From contig NZ_FJUR01000001.1 in the NCBI RefSeq assembly GCF_900067135.1, positions 1,057,501-1,121,500 on the forward strand: a stretch of DNA of 64,000 nt. Reading direction: 5' to 3'. This document shows positions 44,328-53,726 of this stretch, piece after piece. The translations under genes were made by a program, and so were the position numbers. The DNA comes from Rhizobium sp. 9140 (GTDB taxonomy: Bacteria; Pseudomonadota; Alphaproteobacteria; Rhizobiales; Rhizobiaceae). Every line of letters begins with the position of its first letter. Position 1 is the first letter of the stretch. Under the pieces are notes generated by a model. It was given only the letters and a program-made list of their open reading frames with translations, made no database searches and was not told the DNA's origin.

Positions 44328-44362
44328 AAGGCCGGGGAGGGTGAGCAACCTTCTCCGGCTTC
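44328..44362. terminator. Hairpin between convergent grpE and the lactone oxidase gene
   Basis: GGCCGGGGAGGGT pairs with AACCTTCTCCGGCTT through GC pairs and a few G-T wobbles, with one bulge. It lies 10 bases after the grpE stop, in front of a short T run. Confidence 0.5.
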
Positions 44363-44395
44363 CGATCTTTCGCGCGCTCCCTGCTCCGGCGCGGC

Positions 44396-45646
44396 CTACC
44401 CGAACAGCTGCCGCAGGTGGTCGTTGAGAAATACCCCGCCGGGATCGAGCGTCTCCCGCAAGGCCCGGAAGTGCCCGGCTCTGGGATAGAGCGCGGTCAC
44501 GTCGTCCCCCGTCAGAAAATGCAGCTTTCCCCAGTGCGGTCGTGAACCGAACTGCCGCAGGATTGCATCGACATCCGACAGATACGCCCAGTAGTCCGTA
44601 CCCGGCTCGCCGGAGACGGAGAGGGTGATCGAATCCTGTTCGAAGAACGGGCTGATCCAGCCGGGATCGCCAGCGGTGAAGCGGTACTCGATCGGGTAGA
44701 TGCAGGTCGGGTGCTTGGCGAGCATCAACTCGCGCACCGCCCGGCAGGCCTCTTTGCCATGCCGTACGGGCACGGCATATTCCAGTTCGTGGAAATTCGG
44801 CACATATTCGATCGGATAGATCTCCGAGGAATAGGCGATCTTCTCGAATCCCCGTTCCATCGGTTCCGCATCCGTGATGTCGATGACCTTCATCTCGCAG
44901 ACATCCGACAGGCTGTCAGTCGTGGAGACCGACGAGGTATCCGGCAGGCAGTAGCAGTGCCGGCTTTCGGGGACGGGACACCAGAAGAAGCCGAAGTGCC
45001 GGTGTCGGGCGGCAAGCTCGTCATGGCTCTCCATGCACTCATCGAAACTGCAGCGCCAGAGCGTCTCATGCAGGCGGTAGCTGTCCATTGCCTGCAATGT
45101 GATCTCCGAGATCACGCCCAGCATGCCGATGGAGACGCGCGCGGCGTTCAACAGATCCGGTTTGCTTTCGTCTGCAATCAGAATGCTGCCATCCGGCTGG
45201 ACGATCCGCATGCCGACGATCTGCGAGGCCATGTTGCCGAGCGTTGCGCCCGTGCCATGCGTGCCGGTCGTAAGGGCGCCCGCCAGCGCCTGGCTGTCGA
45301 TATCACCCTGGTTGATCAGCGAGAGGCCGTTCTCCTTCAGCACCTTGCCGAGCGCATTGATGGTGGTTCCCGCCGAGACCGAAACCCGTTTGCGCGCCCG
45401 GTCGATACCGGTCACGCCCTGCATGCCCGACAGCGTTAGGTGCAGGCCGCTGGTGAGCGCCACGGGCGTGAAGGAGTGACCCGAGCCGGCGCAGCGCACC
45501 GCCATCCCTTCGGCCGCCGCCGCCCGCACCATGTCCGACAGTTCCGCCTCGCTGCCGGGGGTGCCACGGGCTCGCACCACGCAGGCCTGGTTTCCGACCC
45601 AGTTCCGCCAGAGGCCACCGGTCTGTCTCGATATCGTCGTGTCCAT
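44396..45646 (-). CDS. FAD-linked aldonolactone oxidase (D-arabinono-1,4-lactone oxidase family)
   Basis: 416 residues from the ATG at 45646, supported by AAAGGA 6 bases upstream. The N-terminal FAD domain has VRCAGSGHSFTPVALTSG and GDIDSQALAGALTTGTHGTG. The second Gly-rich motif contains the His region typical of covalent-flavin aldonolactone oxidases. The C-terminal ALO domain ends RPHWGKLHFLTGDDV, with the HWGK motif of the family. It would oxidise an aldonolactone with oxygen; the substrate is unknown. An SDR gene 11 bp upstream on the same strand is probably its operon partner. Confidence 0.85.
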   Translation of the reverse strand: MDTTISRQTGGLWRNWVGNQACVVRARGTPGSEAELSDMVRAAAAEGMAVRCAGSGHSFTPVALTSGLHLTLSGMQGVTGIDRARKRVSVSAGTTINALGKVLKENGLSLINQGDIDSQALAGALTTGTHGTGATLGNMASQIVGMRIVQPDGSILIADESKPDLLNAARVSIGMLGVISEITLQAMDSYRLHETLWRCSFDECMESHDELAARHRHFGFFWCPVPESRHCYCLPDTSSVSTTDSLSDVCEMKVIDITDAEPMERGFEKIAYSSEIYPIEYVPNFHELEYAVPVRHGKEACRAVRELMLAKHPTCIYPIEYRFTAGDPGWISPFFEQDSITLSVSGEPGTDYWAYLSDVDAILRQFGSRPHWGKLHFLTGDDVTALYPRAGHFRALRETLDPGGVFLNDHLRQLFG

Positions 45647-45657
45647 GACGGGTCCTT

Positions 45658-46437
45658 TCAGACGGCGGTGAAGCCATTGTCGACGAACAGATGCGTGCCG
45701 TTGATGAAGCTCGCCTCGTCGCTGGCAAGAAACAAGGCGGCACGCGCCACCTCGATCGGCTCGCAGAGACGCCCCTGCTGCGCGGCGATGGCCGCATCCG
45801 AGACGTCGATGCCGTACTTTGCGAGACCCACCAGTTCGCGCTTGCCGTGGTCGGTGGCGATGAAGCCCGGGCAGACGGCGTTGGAGCGGATATTGCGGCC
45901 GCGGAATTCCACGGCGATGGCGCGGGCAAACATATGGCAGGCGCCCTTCGTCGTGTCGTAGAGCACCTCCATCGGCGTCGCGGCAACGGCTGATATCGAG
46001 GAGGTCGAGACGATGCTGCCGCCGCCAGCCGCGATCATGCCCGGCAGCACGGCCTTGGTCATCAGGAACATGGAGCGGACATTGACCGCCATCAGCCGGT
46101 CCCACTCATCCTCCTCCGTTTCGAGAAACGGTCCGACGGCGAGGATTCCCGCATGATTGAAGAGAACGGTGATCGCTCCGAAAGCGGCCTCGACGGCTTT
46201 GACCGCTGCGGTGACGTCGCGTGAGACGGACACGTCGGCCGGCGCGAAGATCGCCTCGCCACCGGCGGCACGAATGGCCGCCGCAACCTCTTCGCCACGG
46301 CTCGACGGCAGATCGACGATGCCGACCTTTGCGCCTTCCTGAGCGAAGAGCTCCGACGCCGCAAGGCCGCAGCCGCCGGCACCGCCACTGATGAGGGCAA
46401 TCTTGCCCGCCAATCGTCCCGAACCCGTTCCGGCCAT
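45658..46437 (-). CDS. Short-chain dehydrogenase/reductase
   Basis: 259 residues. The cofactor motif is SGGAGGCGLAAS, and Asp in GIVDLPSS suggests NAD(H). FNHAGI replaces the usual NNAG. The catalytic Ser is in VSTSSISAV and the YxxxK motif in LYDTTKGACH. The closing FINGTHLFVDNGFTAV is typical of classical SDRs that bind sugars or hydroxy acids. With the lactone oxidase gene next to it, it may form a two-step sugar or polyol oxidation, but no transporter or kinase helps to name the substrate. Confidence 0.85.
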   Translation of the reverse strand: MAGTGSGRLAGKIALISGGAGGCGLAASELFAQEGAKVGIVDLPSSRGEEVAAAIRAAGGEAIFAPADVSVSRDVTAAVKAVEAAFGAITVLFNHAGILAVGPFLETEEDEWDRLMAVNVRSMFLMTKAVLPGMIAAGGGSIVSTSSISAVAATPMEVLYDTTKGACHMFARAIAVEFRGRNIRSNAVCPGFIATDHGKRELVGLAKYGIDVSDAAIAAQQGRLCEPIEVARAALFLASDEASFINGTHLFVDNGFTAV

Positions 46438-46546
46438 GCGCTCTTGTCTCCCGTTTGTCGAACGGGAGTATTCACCCGGAGCAGGGCGCTGTCGATATCA
46501 ACGTGGAGGCAGGGCGAAAAAGATCAGACCAAGCCTGCGTCGAACG

Positions 46547-47011
46547 TCAGGCCGCGTTGGAGGTCTGGTCGTCGCTGAGGAAGGTGTAGATGGCGGAGGC
46601 GGACTCGGTGCCGCGCAGGCGGGCCACCATGTCGGGGTCGCGCAATACGCGTGCAATGCGCGAGAGCGCCTTCAGATGGTCGGCGCCCGCGCCTTCCGGA
46701 GCAAGCAGCAGGAAGACGAGATCGACTGGCTGATCGTCCAGCGCCTCGAAATCCACAGGCGTTTCCAACCGCGCGAAAATGCCGACGATGGCTGTCACGC
46801 CGGGAAGCTTGCCATGCGGAATGGCAATGCCGTTGCCAACGCCTGTCGAGCCAAGACGCTCGCGCTGCAGAATGACGTCGAAGATCTCGCGCTCGGGCAG
46901 GCCGGTCAGCTTGGAAGCCTTGATGGCCAGTTCCTGAAGCAACTGCTTCTTGGACTGGACCCGAACGCTCGGAAATATCGCATCTTGCTGCAGCAGACCT
47001 GCCAATGCCAT
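46547..47011 (-). CDS. ptsN: EIIA-Ntr, nitrogen-PTS regulatory protein
   Basis: 154 residues. The phosphorylated His is His66 in GNGIAIPHGKLPGV; VDLVFLLLAPEGAGADHLKA is also typical of the family. PtsN takes phosphate from NPr/PtsO and regulates potassium, nitrogen and carbon functions instead of sugar uptake. The order rpoN-hpf-ptsN on one strand is the classic arrangement. Confidence 0.94.
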   Translation of the reverse strand: MALAGLLQQDAIFPSVRVQSKKQLLQELAIKASKLTGLPEREIFDVILQRERLGSTGVGNGIAIPHGKLPGVTAIVGIFARLETPVDFEALDDQPVDLVFLLLAPEGAGADHLKALSRIARVLRDPDMVARLRGTESASAIYTFLSDDQTSNAA

Positions 47012-47273
47012 GTTGTCTTACCTTAGTTGACAGGGTCGCATCAGGCGGCACGACGTGCCGGCCCTGCGGCCCGTTTCCCTCGATGCTCGACAGGCTTCAT
47101 CCCCGTGCCTGCCGTTCACCGTCGATAACGAGGCGGCCGCTTTCCGCGCGCCGCCTCGCTTGTCATGACCGGCCCCCGTGGAACGAAATTTCACGGGCAG
47201 GCTCGGTCTCTGTTTCAGGCGCCACCCGGAGCGCCGCATCGCGACGATCCCGAGGCGGTGCTTCGTCCCTGCG

Positions 47274-47846
47274 TCAGCTCTTCATAGTGGCGGCGTCGAT
47301 CCAGCCGATATTCCCATCCGTCCGGCGATAGACGATGTTGAGTTCGTCATTGCCGGGATTGCGGAACATCAGCACAGGATTGTCCGTCATGTCGAGTGCC
47401 ATGACGGCATTCGCCACCGACATGGTCCGGATCTGCTTGGAGCTTTCCGCAACGATCGTCGGTGCGTAATCCTCCGGCACGTCGTCCTCTTCGTCCGGCA
47501 CCGAGTCCATCACGGTGTAGGCGACTTCGAGCCCGGCATGACCACTGCCGTTGTGGTGATCCTTCAGCCTGCGCTTGTATCGCCGAATGCGCTTTGCAAT
47601 CCGTTCCGATGCCGCGTCGAATGCGGCCTGCGGCTCCGAAGCCTCGCCGTTCGCATGCAACGTGGCGCCCGTGTCGAGGTGGATCATGCAGTCCGCGCTG
47701 AAACGCGGTCCCGACTTCACCACCGTGACCTGGCTCGAATACCCTCCGTCGAAATACTTGGTGACCGCCTGAGTGATCTGGTCCTCGATTCGAAGACGAA
47801 AGCTCTCGCCGATTTCCATATGTTTACCGGACACACGCACATTCAT
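47274..47846 (-). CDS. hpf: Ribosome hibernation promoting factor, long form
   Basis: 190 residues. The N-terminal ribosome-binding domain begins MNVRVSGKHMEIGESFRLRI. A linker leads to the C-terminal dimerisation domain (IRTMSVANAVMALDMTDNPV, MFRNPGNDELNIVYRRTDGN). The long form makes 100S ribosome dimers in stationary phase. It follows rpoN and precedes ptsN; this gene was the unnamed ORF of early rpoN studies in rhizobia. Confidence 0.94.
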   Translation of the reverse strand: MNVRVSGKHMEIGESFRLRIEDQITQAVTKYFDGGYSSQVTVVKSGPRFSADCMIHLDTGATLHANGEASEPQAAFDAASERIAKRIRRYKRRLKDHHNGSGHAGLEVAYTVMDSVPDEEDDVPEDYAPTIVAESSKQIRTMSVANAVMALDMTDNPVLMFRNPGNDELNIVYRRTDGNIGWIDAATMKS

Positions 47847-48087
47847 GGAGTTTCCTCTCTTTCATGATTTGCGTGTCCAGTTTATTCCAAGCGCCTCCTA
47901 CCTCCAAGCCTTTCACGCAGCCGTTTTCACTTTGCATGTGATCGGCGATGTCGGGGAAGGAGAAAAAGGAGCCCATCGTTGATGACTGTCGGCGCGCCCT
48001 ATAAGCGGGCTGCCGTCAAATGTCAATGAAAGCTTAACACCCATTGCGTGTTGTCGGTGCCGCAGTGCACGCGGTCGATCTCGTCGG

Positions 48088-49629
48088 TTAGGCGGAAACC
48101 TTTGCCATGGCGCGTTTTTCGCGCCGGCGCTGCACGGATGAGGGAATATTCATCGCTTCACGATATTTTGCCACCGTCCGGCGGGCGAGATCGACGCCGC
48201 CCTTCTTCAGGATCTCCACGATGTCGTCGTCCGACAGCACGGCTTCCGGGCTTTCGAGCACGATCATGTTGCGGATGCGGTGGCGAACCGATTCCGCCGA
48301 ATGCCCGTCTCCGCCTTCCGCCGAGCCGATCGAGACGGTGAAGAAATATTTCAGCTCGAACAGGCCGCGCGGCGTCAGCATGTACTTGTTGGAGGTCACG
48401 CGGCTGACAGTCGACTCGTGCATCTTGATCGCATCGGCGATCGTCTTGAGGTTGAGCGGCCGCAGGTGATCGACACCGTTGACGAGAAACGCGTCCTGCT
48501 GACGCACGATCTCGGTCGCCACCTTCATGATCGTCTTGGCGCGCTGGTCGAGGCTGCGGGTCAGCCAGTTGGCGGTCTGAAGGCACTCCGACAGGAACGC
48601 GTGGTCGCCGCTGTTCTTCGGCGCGTGACGCGAAACGGTGGTGTAATAGACCTGGTTGACGAGCACGCGCGGCAGCGTTTCCGGATTGAGTTCCACGGCC
48701 CAGGTGCCGTCCGGCGCCGCGCGCACCACGATATCCGGCACGATCGCCTCGCAAGGCGTCATCTCGAAGCTCGTGCCCGGCTTCGGATCGAGCTTGCGGA
48801 TCTCGCCGAGCATATCGATGAGATCTTCTTCGTCGACGCCGCAGAGCTTCTTCAACGTTGCGAAATCCCGCCGTGCGAGCAGTTCGAGATTGCCGATAAG
48901 GGCCGACATTGCCGGATCAAGCCGATTCTTCTGGCGTAGCTGGATCGCGAGACATTCGCTGAGGCTCCGGGCGAAGACGCCGGGCGGATCGAAGCGTTGC
49001 AGGGTGGCAAGCACCGCCTCGACATCGCACACCGTGCAGCCAAGCTGTTCGGCCGTTTCCGTCGTGTCGGCGTGCAGATAGCCCGCATCATCGAGCTGGT
49101 CGATCAGCGCTTGGGCGATCAGCCGGTCGCGGGCACTATGAATGCTGAGGATCAGCTGCTCGTTCAGCACGTCGCGCAAGGTCAGCCGGTTCGCGACGAA
49201 ATCCTCGAGATCGTAGCCCTCGCTGGTCTCCCCGTCGCCCCCGCCGGACATGGATTTCCACTGGCTGAGCAGTTCCGGCGCATCGGCGCGCTGGGGGGAG
49301 GTGTCGTCCGGGAAGACGTTCTCGAAATTGGCGTCCAGCGTCTCGCTCATGCGCAGGGAATCGTCGCGCGTCGTGCCGTCATAGACGTCGGTCAGGCCGG
49401 AAAAATCCTCGCCGTCACGGCTTTCGGACGGCATGTCCTCACGCGCGCTTTCGGCCGAATGGTCGGCTTCCGAGACGAATTCAAGGAGAGGGTTCTTCTC
49501 GACTTCCTGCTCGATGAACTGCGTCAACTCAAAATGCGTCATCTGCAACAGCTGGATCGACTGCATCAGCTGCGGCGTCATAGCCAAGGTCTGGGACTGG
49601 CGCAGATAAAGGCTAGCCGAAAGTGCCAT
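48088..49629 (-). CDS. rpoN: RNA polymerase sigma-54 factor
   Basis: 513 residues. Region I is Gln/Leu-rich (LRQSQTLAMTPQLMQSIQLL); an acidic region II of about 100 residues follows. The C-terminal part has the helix-turn-helix (IADAIKMHESTVSRVTSNK) and the RpoN box LARRTVAKYRE. Sigma-54 directs polymerase to -24/-12 promoters and needs an ATP-dependent activator. In rhizobia it controls nitrogen assimilation, C4-dicarboxylate transport and often fixation genes. It lies downstream of the lpt genes behind a 620-bp gap that carries a good sigma-54 promoter sequence in the opposite direction. Confidence 0.96.
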   Translation of the reverse strand: MALSASLYLRQSQTLAMTPQLMQSIQLLQMTHFELTQFIEQEVEKNPLLEFVSEADHSAESAREDMPSESRDGEDFSGLTDVYDGTTRDDSLRMSETLDANFENVFPDDTSPQRADAPELLSQWKSMSGGGDGETSEGYDLEDFVANRLTLRDVLNEQLILSIHSARDRLIAQALIDQLDDAGYLHADTTETAEQLGCTVCDVEAVLATLQRFDPPGVFARSLSECLAIQLRQKNRLDPAMSALIGNLELLARRDFATLKKLCGVDEEDLIDMLGEIRKLDPKPGTSFEMTPCEAIVPDIVVRAAPDGTWAVELNPETLPRVLVNQVYYTTVSRHAPKNSGDHAFLSECLQTANWLTRSLDQRAKTIMKVATEIVRQQDAFLVNGVDHLRPLNLKTIADAIKMHESTVSRVTSNKYMLTPRGLFELKYFFTVSIGSAEGGDGHSAESVRHRIRNMIVLESPEAVLSDDDIVEILKKGGVDLARRTVAKYREAMNIPSSVQRRREKRAMAKVSA

Positions 49630-50252
49630 GAACGCAAAACTCCCCTACGGCAGACATCTCGATACCGTAAACGGCATCAGGACCTCTGCATCAGCTCAAA
49701 GCAATGAAGCCACCACGGTGTCGTGAAACATGACGCGCAGCGCTCCCGATATCCGGCACGCTGCCTGCTCTGACACGAAATCTTGGGCTCACTTTGTAAA
49801 CTGGCCCGAAAATTGCTTATTAAAAAGGTTTGGTCAAGCGGCTGTCGTAAATTTGATAAGTTTGCCGCTGGTGAAAGCACAGTGCCGGAAGAAGCGGCAG
49901 GGCGGATGTCAATGTGATCCGACATGCTCCGCGATCTCAGGTGTCGCTGACAAACCATTAAGGATGTCGGAGCATCGGCAGACGCGGAAGTTCCATCTTT
50001 TCGATGGCGCGGCCCCCCGGCAGCATCGATGGCTGAACGTCGCGCAATCGTCGGGCTGCGTCAAGAGGGACGCGCGACGTCAAAGGGGAAGAGCAGTGGT
50101 TCGTCTCGCGAGCATGGCAAGTCATGCCTGGCCTTCACGGCTCCCAATGCGTGTCGCGCAGAGATGCGCAGCGATCCTGCGGCAACGACCTGGGTTAAAA
50201 CCCGGGCCTGAAGCGTCTTCCGCAGACACGCAGGATCGCGGCACGCCGGGCG
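49630..50252. other. Long intergenic region upstream of rpoN
   Basis: 623 bp with no convincing protein gene. The left part (49790-49870) is AT-rich and should hold the rpoN promoter on the minus strand; it also holds a plus-strand -24/-12 element at 49802. Short plus-strand ORFs exist, including 60 codons at 50029, but have no ribosome site or recognisable protein. A short regulatory RNA is possible. Confidence 0.5.
49802..49817 (+). promoter_or_regulatory. Candidate sigma-54 (-24/-12) promoter, divergent from rpoN
   Basis: TGGCCCGAAAATTGCT fits the consensus TGGCACG-N4-TTGCW at all but one fixed position, with the correct GG-N10-GC spacing. It points away from rpoN, starting 173 bp upstream of its ATG. 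A start site near 49828 would be expected. It could make a small RNA, or act as a binding site through which sigma-54 feeds back on rpoN. Confidence 0.55.
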
Positions 50253-51089
50253 TTACAGGCTGAAGTTGTCGCCGAGATAGAGCCGGCGCACATCGGGATT
50301 GTTGACGATGTCGTTGGCGCGTCCATGGGTTAGCACTTCGCCCGCATGGATGATGTAGGCGCGGTCGATCAGGCCCAGCGTCTCGCGGACATTGTGGTCC
50401 GTGATGAGCACGCCGATGCCGCGCGAGGTGAGATGACGCACCAGCGCCTGGATGTCGGCGACCGAAATGGGATCGACGCCCGCAAACGGTTCGTCGAGCA
50501 GCATGAAGGTCGGGTCCGTCGCCAGCGCACGGGCAATTTCCAGCCGCCGCCGTTCGCCGCCCGAAAGCGAGATCGCCGCCGCCTTGCGCAGATGCGTGAT
50601 GTTGAATTCGTCGAGCAGCGCATTCAGCTTGGCGTCCTGCGTCGCGCGCTTGGGCTCGTGCAACTCCAGCACGGCGCGGATATTGTCCTCGACCGAAAGC
50701 CCGCGAAAGATCGACGCTTCCTGCGGCAGATAGCCGACGCCGAGCCGCGCCCGACGATACATCGGCATGGAGGTGACGTCGTTGCCGTTGATCTCGATCG
50801 AGCCTTCGTCGACGGGAACGAGGCCGGTGATCATGTAGAAACAGGTGGTTTTGCCGGCACCGTTCGGTCCGAGAAGACCGACGGCCTCACCGCGCCGCAC
50901 CACCAGAGACACGCCGTTCACAACCCTGCGGTCGCGATAGCTCTTGGTCAGGCCACGCGCGATCAGCGTGCCGTCGTAACGTGCCTTGTCCTCGGGTGAC
51001 CTGTCATCGAAAACAGTCGTGCCAGGATCCTTGGCATGGGAGATGTCGGCCGGCTCGGCGCCGCGCTTGCGCTTGAAGGGAATGTTCAC
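50253..51089 (-). CDS. lptB: LptB, ATPase of the lipopolysaccharide export ABC transporter
   Basis: 278 residues from a GTG at 51089. No strong ribosome site was seen, so the start is tentative; an N-terminal extension of about 35 residues before the ABC domain is common in rhizobia. Walker A GPNGAGKTTC, the Q-loop GYLPQEASIFRG, the signature SLSGGERRRLEIARAL, Walker B FMLLDEPFAGVDP and the switch His in LITDHNVRE are all normal. It powers LPS transport with LptFG and the LptC-LptA bridge, whose genes lie directly upstream. Confidence 0.94.
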   Translation of the reverse strand: MNIPFKRKRGAEPADISHAKDPGTTVFDDRSPEDKARYDGTLIARGLTKSYRDRRVVNGVSLVVRRGEAVGLLGPNGAGKTTCFYMITGLVPVDEGSIEINGNDVTSMPMYRRARLGVGYLPQEASIFRGLSVEDNIRAVLELHEPKRATQDAKLNALLDEFNITHLRKAAAISLSGGERRRLEIARALATDPTFMLLDEPFAGVDPISVADIQALVRHLTSRGIGVLITDHNVRETLGLIDRAYIIHAGEVLTHGRANDIVNNPDVRRLYLGDNFSL

Positions 51090-51103
51090 GATCTGGGGCT
51101 GCG

Positions 51104-51682
51104 TCAGTTGGTCTTCTGGGATTTGGGATCGAGCTGGATCTGGACGCGGCCGCCACAGGAGTCCAGCTGTGCCTCTCCGGTTTCCATCTGCACATTCAGC
51201 TGGCACCCGCTGAAGACGTTCTTGCCTTCCGAGAGTACGACCTGCTTGCCCTTCAGCACCAGCGTCTGCGCTGCCATGTTGAACTGGCCGCTATCTGCCG
51301 TCGCCTGCTGCGTGCCGGACTGCAGGAACACCTTGTTGTCGACTTCGATCCGGTCGATCTCGGCATTGCCGCCCGAAATCGAGCCGCCGCCGGACTTGTA
51401 GTAGACGACCATGCTGCCCGCCTGCAGCGTCGTCGCGCCCTGCACGACCTTGACGTTGCCGGTGAAGATCGCCTTGCTCTCGGGATCCTTGATCTCCAGC
51501 TTGTCGCTTTCGATCTGGATCGGCTGGTCGTTGGACAGCTTCATGCCGTTCATCCGGCTTTTCTGCTGGGCAGATGCCGGAACGATCGTCAGGCAGAGAC
51601 AGGCCAGCGAAGACGCGAGGATGCCAGCGATGGAAAGGCTGCGGCGGGGGAAGGAGGCATGGAGGGTCGACATGGATGGCAC
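51104..51682 (-). CDS. lptA: LptA/OstA-family periplasmic LPS transport protein
   Basis: 192 residues; an ATG at 51673 is an alternative start. A Sec signal peptide (SLSIAGILASSLACLCLTIV, cleavage after PASA) is followed by the OstA domain (IQIESDKLEIKDPESKAIFT, then GNVKVVQGATTLQAGSMVVY). LptA forms the bridge that carries LPS across the periplasm. It lies 6 bp after lptC and 14 bp before the lptB start. Confidence 0.92.
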   Translation of the reverse strand: MPSMSTLHASFPRRSLSIAGILASSLACLCLTIVPASAQQKSRMNGMKLSNDQPIQIESDKLEIKDPESKAIFTGNVKVVQGATTLQAGSMVVYYKSGGGSISGGNAEIDRIEVDNKVFLQSGTQQATADSGQFNMAAQTLVLKGKQVVLSEGKNVFSGCQLNVQMETGEAQLDSCGGRVQIQLDPKSQKTN

Positions 51683-51688
51683 CGGGTC

Positions 51689-52357
51689 CTAATTTGCGTT
51701 CTTGCGTATGGTGCTCGGCTCGACGACGACCTTCACCATGCCTTCAAAGGAAATAACCCGCCCTTTATCCGTCATTCTCATCTCTTGCGCAACAATCGAC
51801 CCACCGGACATCCGGATGGCGATCGGCTTCTTGCTCTGCATCTCGCCCGCATTGATATCCAGATAGGCGGACTGGAAATCGGCGATCACGCCATTGTTCA
51901 TGGAGATGGTAAAGGGAGCGTTCATGTCGAGCGTATTGCCGCCACGATCGTAAAGTCCGCTCGTCGCATCCACGGTCGCGATCGTCTTGTCGTTGACCGG
52001 CATTTCCGCGTGGATCTTTTCAAGCGTGATGAGATCCGGATTGGCGATGTCCTGCAGCGCCCGCTCGGCCTTCATCGAGTAGCTGATATCCTGCTTGTTG
52101 CGCCCCGATATCGCGGGATTCTGCATGACGATCTTGCCGTTCTCGATGGTCGCGTTCTCGATATGCAGTTCCTCCGGCAGCATGGTGCGCACGATGGAGA
52201 CGGCAGCAAAGATCACGGCTATGATCACGGCGACGATCGGCAGGACGATCTTCAGCCGCTTGACCCGGCGCGAATGCCGCGCCGCCCGTTCATAGGCGTC
52301 GTTGACCGTCGGCCCCGTATGCGGCAGGGCGCCGGGAAAATGCACATCGTTCGCCAT
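51689..52357 (-). CDS. lptC: LptC, LPS export bitopic membrane protein
   Basis: 222 residues. A short cytoplasmic N-terminus is followed by one membrane helix (LKIVLPIVAVIIAVIFAAVS, about residues 35-55). The periplasmic LptC domain follows (LHIENATIENGKIVMQNPAI, DATSGLYDRGGNTLDMNAPF). It links the LptBFG transporter to LptA. First gene of the lptC-lptA-lptB set on the minus strand. Confidence 0.9.
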   Translation of the reverse strand: MANDVHFPGALPHTGPTVNDAYERAARHSRRVKRLKIVLPIVAVIIAVIFAAVSIVRTMLPEELHIENATIENGKIVMQNPAISGRNKQDISYSMKAERALQDIANPDLITLEKIHAEMPVNDKTIATVDATSGLYDRGGNTLDMNAPFTISMNNGVIADFQSAYLDINAGEMQSKKPIAIRMSGGSIVAQEMRMTDKGRVISFEGMVKVVVEPSTIRKNAN

Positions 52358-52656
52358 GAGCGGTTCCGTAAATCCAGGGGCGTGACGAAGTCGAGGTCCG
52401 TGCTGCGTCAGCCGATGGTGTCAAGAAGAGCGAATATGGAGATTTTTATGTCGCCGTACAATGGAGGCTTGAAATTCTTTGTCGCGGCAGGGACCGGGCG
52501 TCGGTCGATCCTGTCGAAAGCGTCATGGAGCCTGTTGTTGGCGGGCGAATTTTTGCGCGCGGGCCGATACCGGTTTGCGCGTTTATGCAGTAGGAGTCAT
52601 CGTTGGAACAGACGGTGCCGGCTTGTCCTGCTGCGCGCTGAACAGGGAAATTTGGA
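52358..52656. promoter_or_regulatory. Divergent promoter region between lptC and sppA
   Basis: 299 bp with no credible gene. It should hold promoters for the lpt genes to the left and sppA to the right. GGGAA about 10 bases before the sppA ATG is a plausible ribosome site. Confidence 0.4.
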
Positions 52657-53607
52657 ATGGATCCTCTCGCATTCGTCGATCGGCGGCAGCTTCGGCGCAA
52701 GCTTGGTTTCTGGCGCCTCGTGGCGATCGGCCTCATCGTGCTCGTCGCCATCGGCGCCTATGTCGCCATCGCGCAGTCGCGCTCGGGTGTGCTCGGCGCA
52801 AGCCAGGTCGCGCGCGTCACCATCTCCGGCATCATTCTCGATGATCGCGAACTGATCGAACGGCTCGACCGCATCGCCAAGGCCGATCAGGTCAAGGGCC
52901 TGATCGTCAGCATCAATTCGCCTGGCGGCTCCACCTTCGGCGGCGAGACGCTCTACGATGCGATCCGCAAGGTTGCCGAGAAGAAGCCGGTCGTATCCGA
53001 CGTCCGGACGCTGGCCGCGTCCGCTGGCTACATGGTGGCGCTGGCTGGCGACCGGATCATCGCCGGCGACACCTCCATCACCGGCTCCATCGGCGTCCTC
53101 TTCCAGTATCCGCAGGTCAAGACGCTGCTCGACAAGCTCGGTGTATCGCTGGAGGAGATCAAATCGGCGCCGCTAAAGGCCGAGCCGTCGCCGTTCCATC
53201 CCCCGAGCGACGCGGCAAAGGCCGTGATCCAGTCGATGATCGACGACAGCTATGCCTGGTTCGTGGATCTCGTCGCGGAACGCCGCGAGATCCCGCGCGA
53301 GGTAGCGCTTCGTCTCGGCGATGGCCGCATTTTCACGGGGCGGCAGGCGATCGACCTGAACCTCATCGACGAACTCGGCGGCGAGCGCGAGATCCGCAAC
53401 TATTTCAAGAGCCGGGATGTTGTCGATACACTGCCGATCGTCGATTGGGAAAAGCCGGAAACCGCGCTGCCCTTCGGGCTTGGCTCACTGGCCGCTATCT
53501 TTGCCAAATCGTTGGGATTTGACGGTTTTCCCTTTTCGGGAAATCTGTCGCAGGACAAGTTGTTTCTTGACGGTCTCGTTTCCGTTTGGCAGGTTGGCCG
53601 CGATTGA
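52657..53607 (+). CDS. sppA: Signal peptide peptidase SppA (S49 family)
   Basis: 316 residues. An N-terminal membrane anchor ([19 protein letters not shown], about 20-40) precedes the ClpP-like domain. The nucleophile Ser lies in [14 protein letters not shown], and the general-base Lys in [26 protein letters not shown] and [12 protein letters not shown] are also typical. It degrades cleaved signal peptides in the cytoplasmic membrane. The short form (about 320 residues) is usual in alphaproteobacteria. ihfB follows, as in many of them. Confidence 0.93.
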   Translation: MDPLAFVDRRQLRRKLGFWRLVAIGLIVLVAIGAYVAIAQSRSGVLGASQVARVTISGIILDDRELIERLDRIAKADQVKGLIVSINSPGGSTFGGETLYDAIRKVAEKKPVVSDVRTLAASAGYMVALAGDRIIAGDTSITGSIGVLFQYPQVKTLLDKLGVSLEEIKSAPLKAEPSPFHPPSDAAKAVIQSMIDDSYAWFVDLVAERREIPREVALRLGDGRIFTGRQAIDLNLIDELGGEREIRNYFKSRDVVDTLPIVDWEKPETALPFGLGSLAAIFAKSLGFDGFPFSGNLSQDKLFLDGLVSVWQVGRD

Positions 53608-53726
53608 GAGACGCCGGGCGCGGGGCAACCCGCGCTGACGCGTGTCCGGTTGGCGGAACGATATCGTTCGTCTGTCCGTGGATGACGGGCGTATCGCGAA
53701 GAACATCGTCAAAAGGGGGGCAGAGG

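Noticed and set aside
47174..47197. Hairpin downstream of hpf
   Set aside because: It has one mismatch, no T run, and lies about 80 bp past the stop; too weak to call a terminator.
50029..50211. 60-codon ORF downstream of the sigma-54-type promoter
   Set aside because: It has no ribosome site and no recognisable protein, and the codon pattern is unconvincing; a non-coding RNA is just as likely.
49730..50263. 177-codon plus-strand frame in the rpoN-lptB gap
   Set aside because: It starts before the sigma-54-type promoter, overlaps lptB, and looks like random GC-rich translation with many Arg and Cys and no ribosome site.
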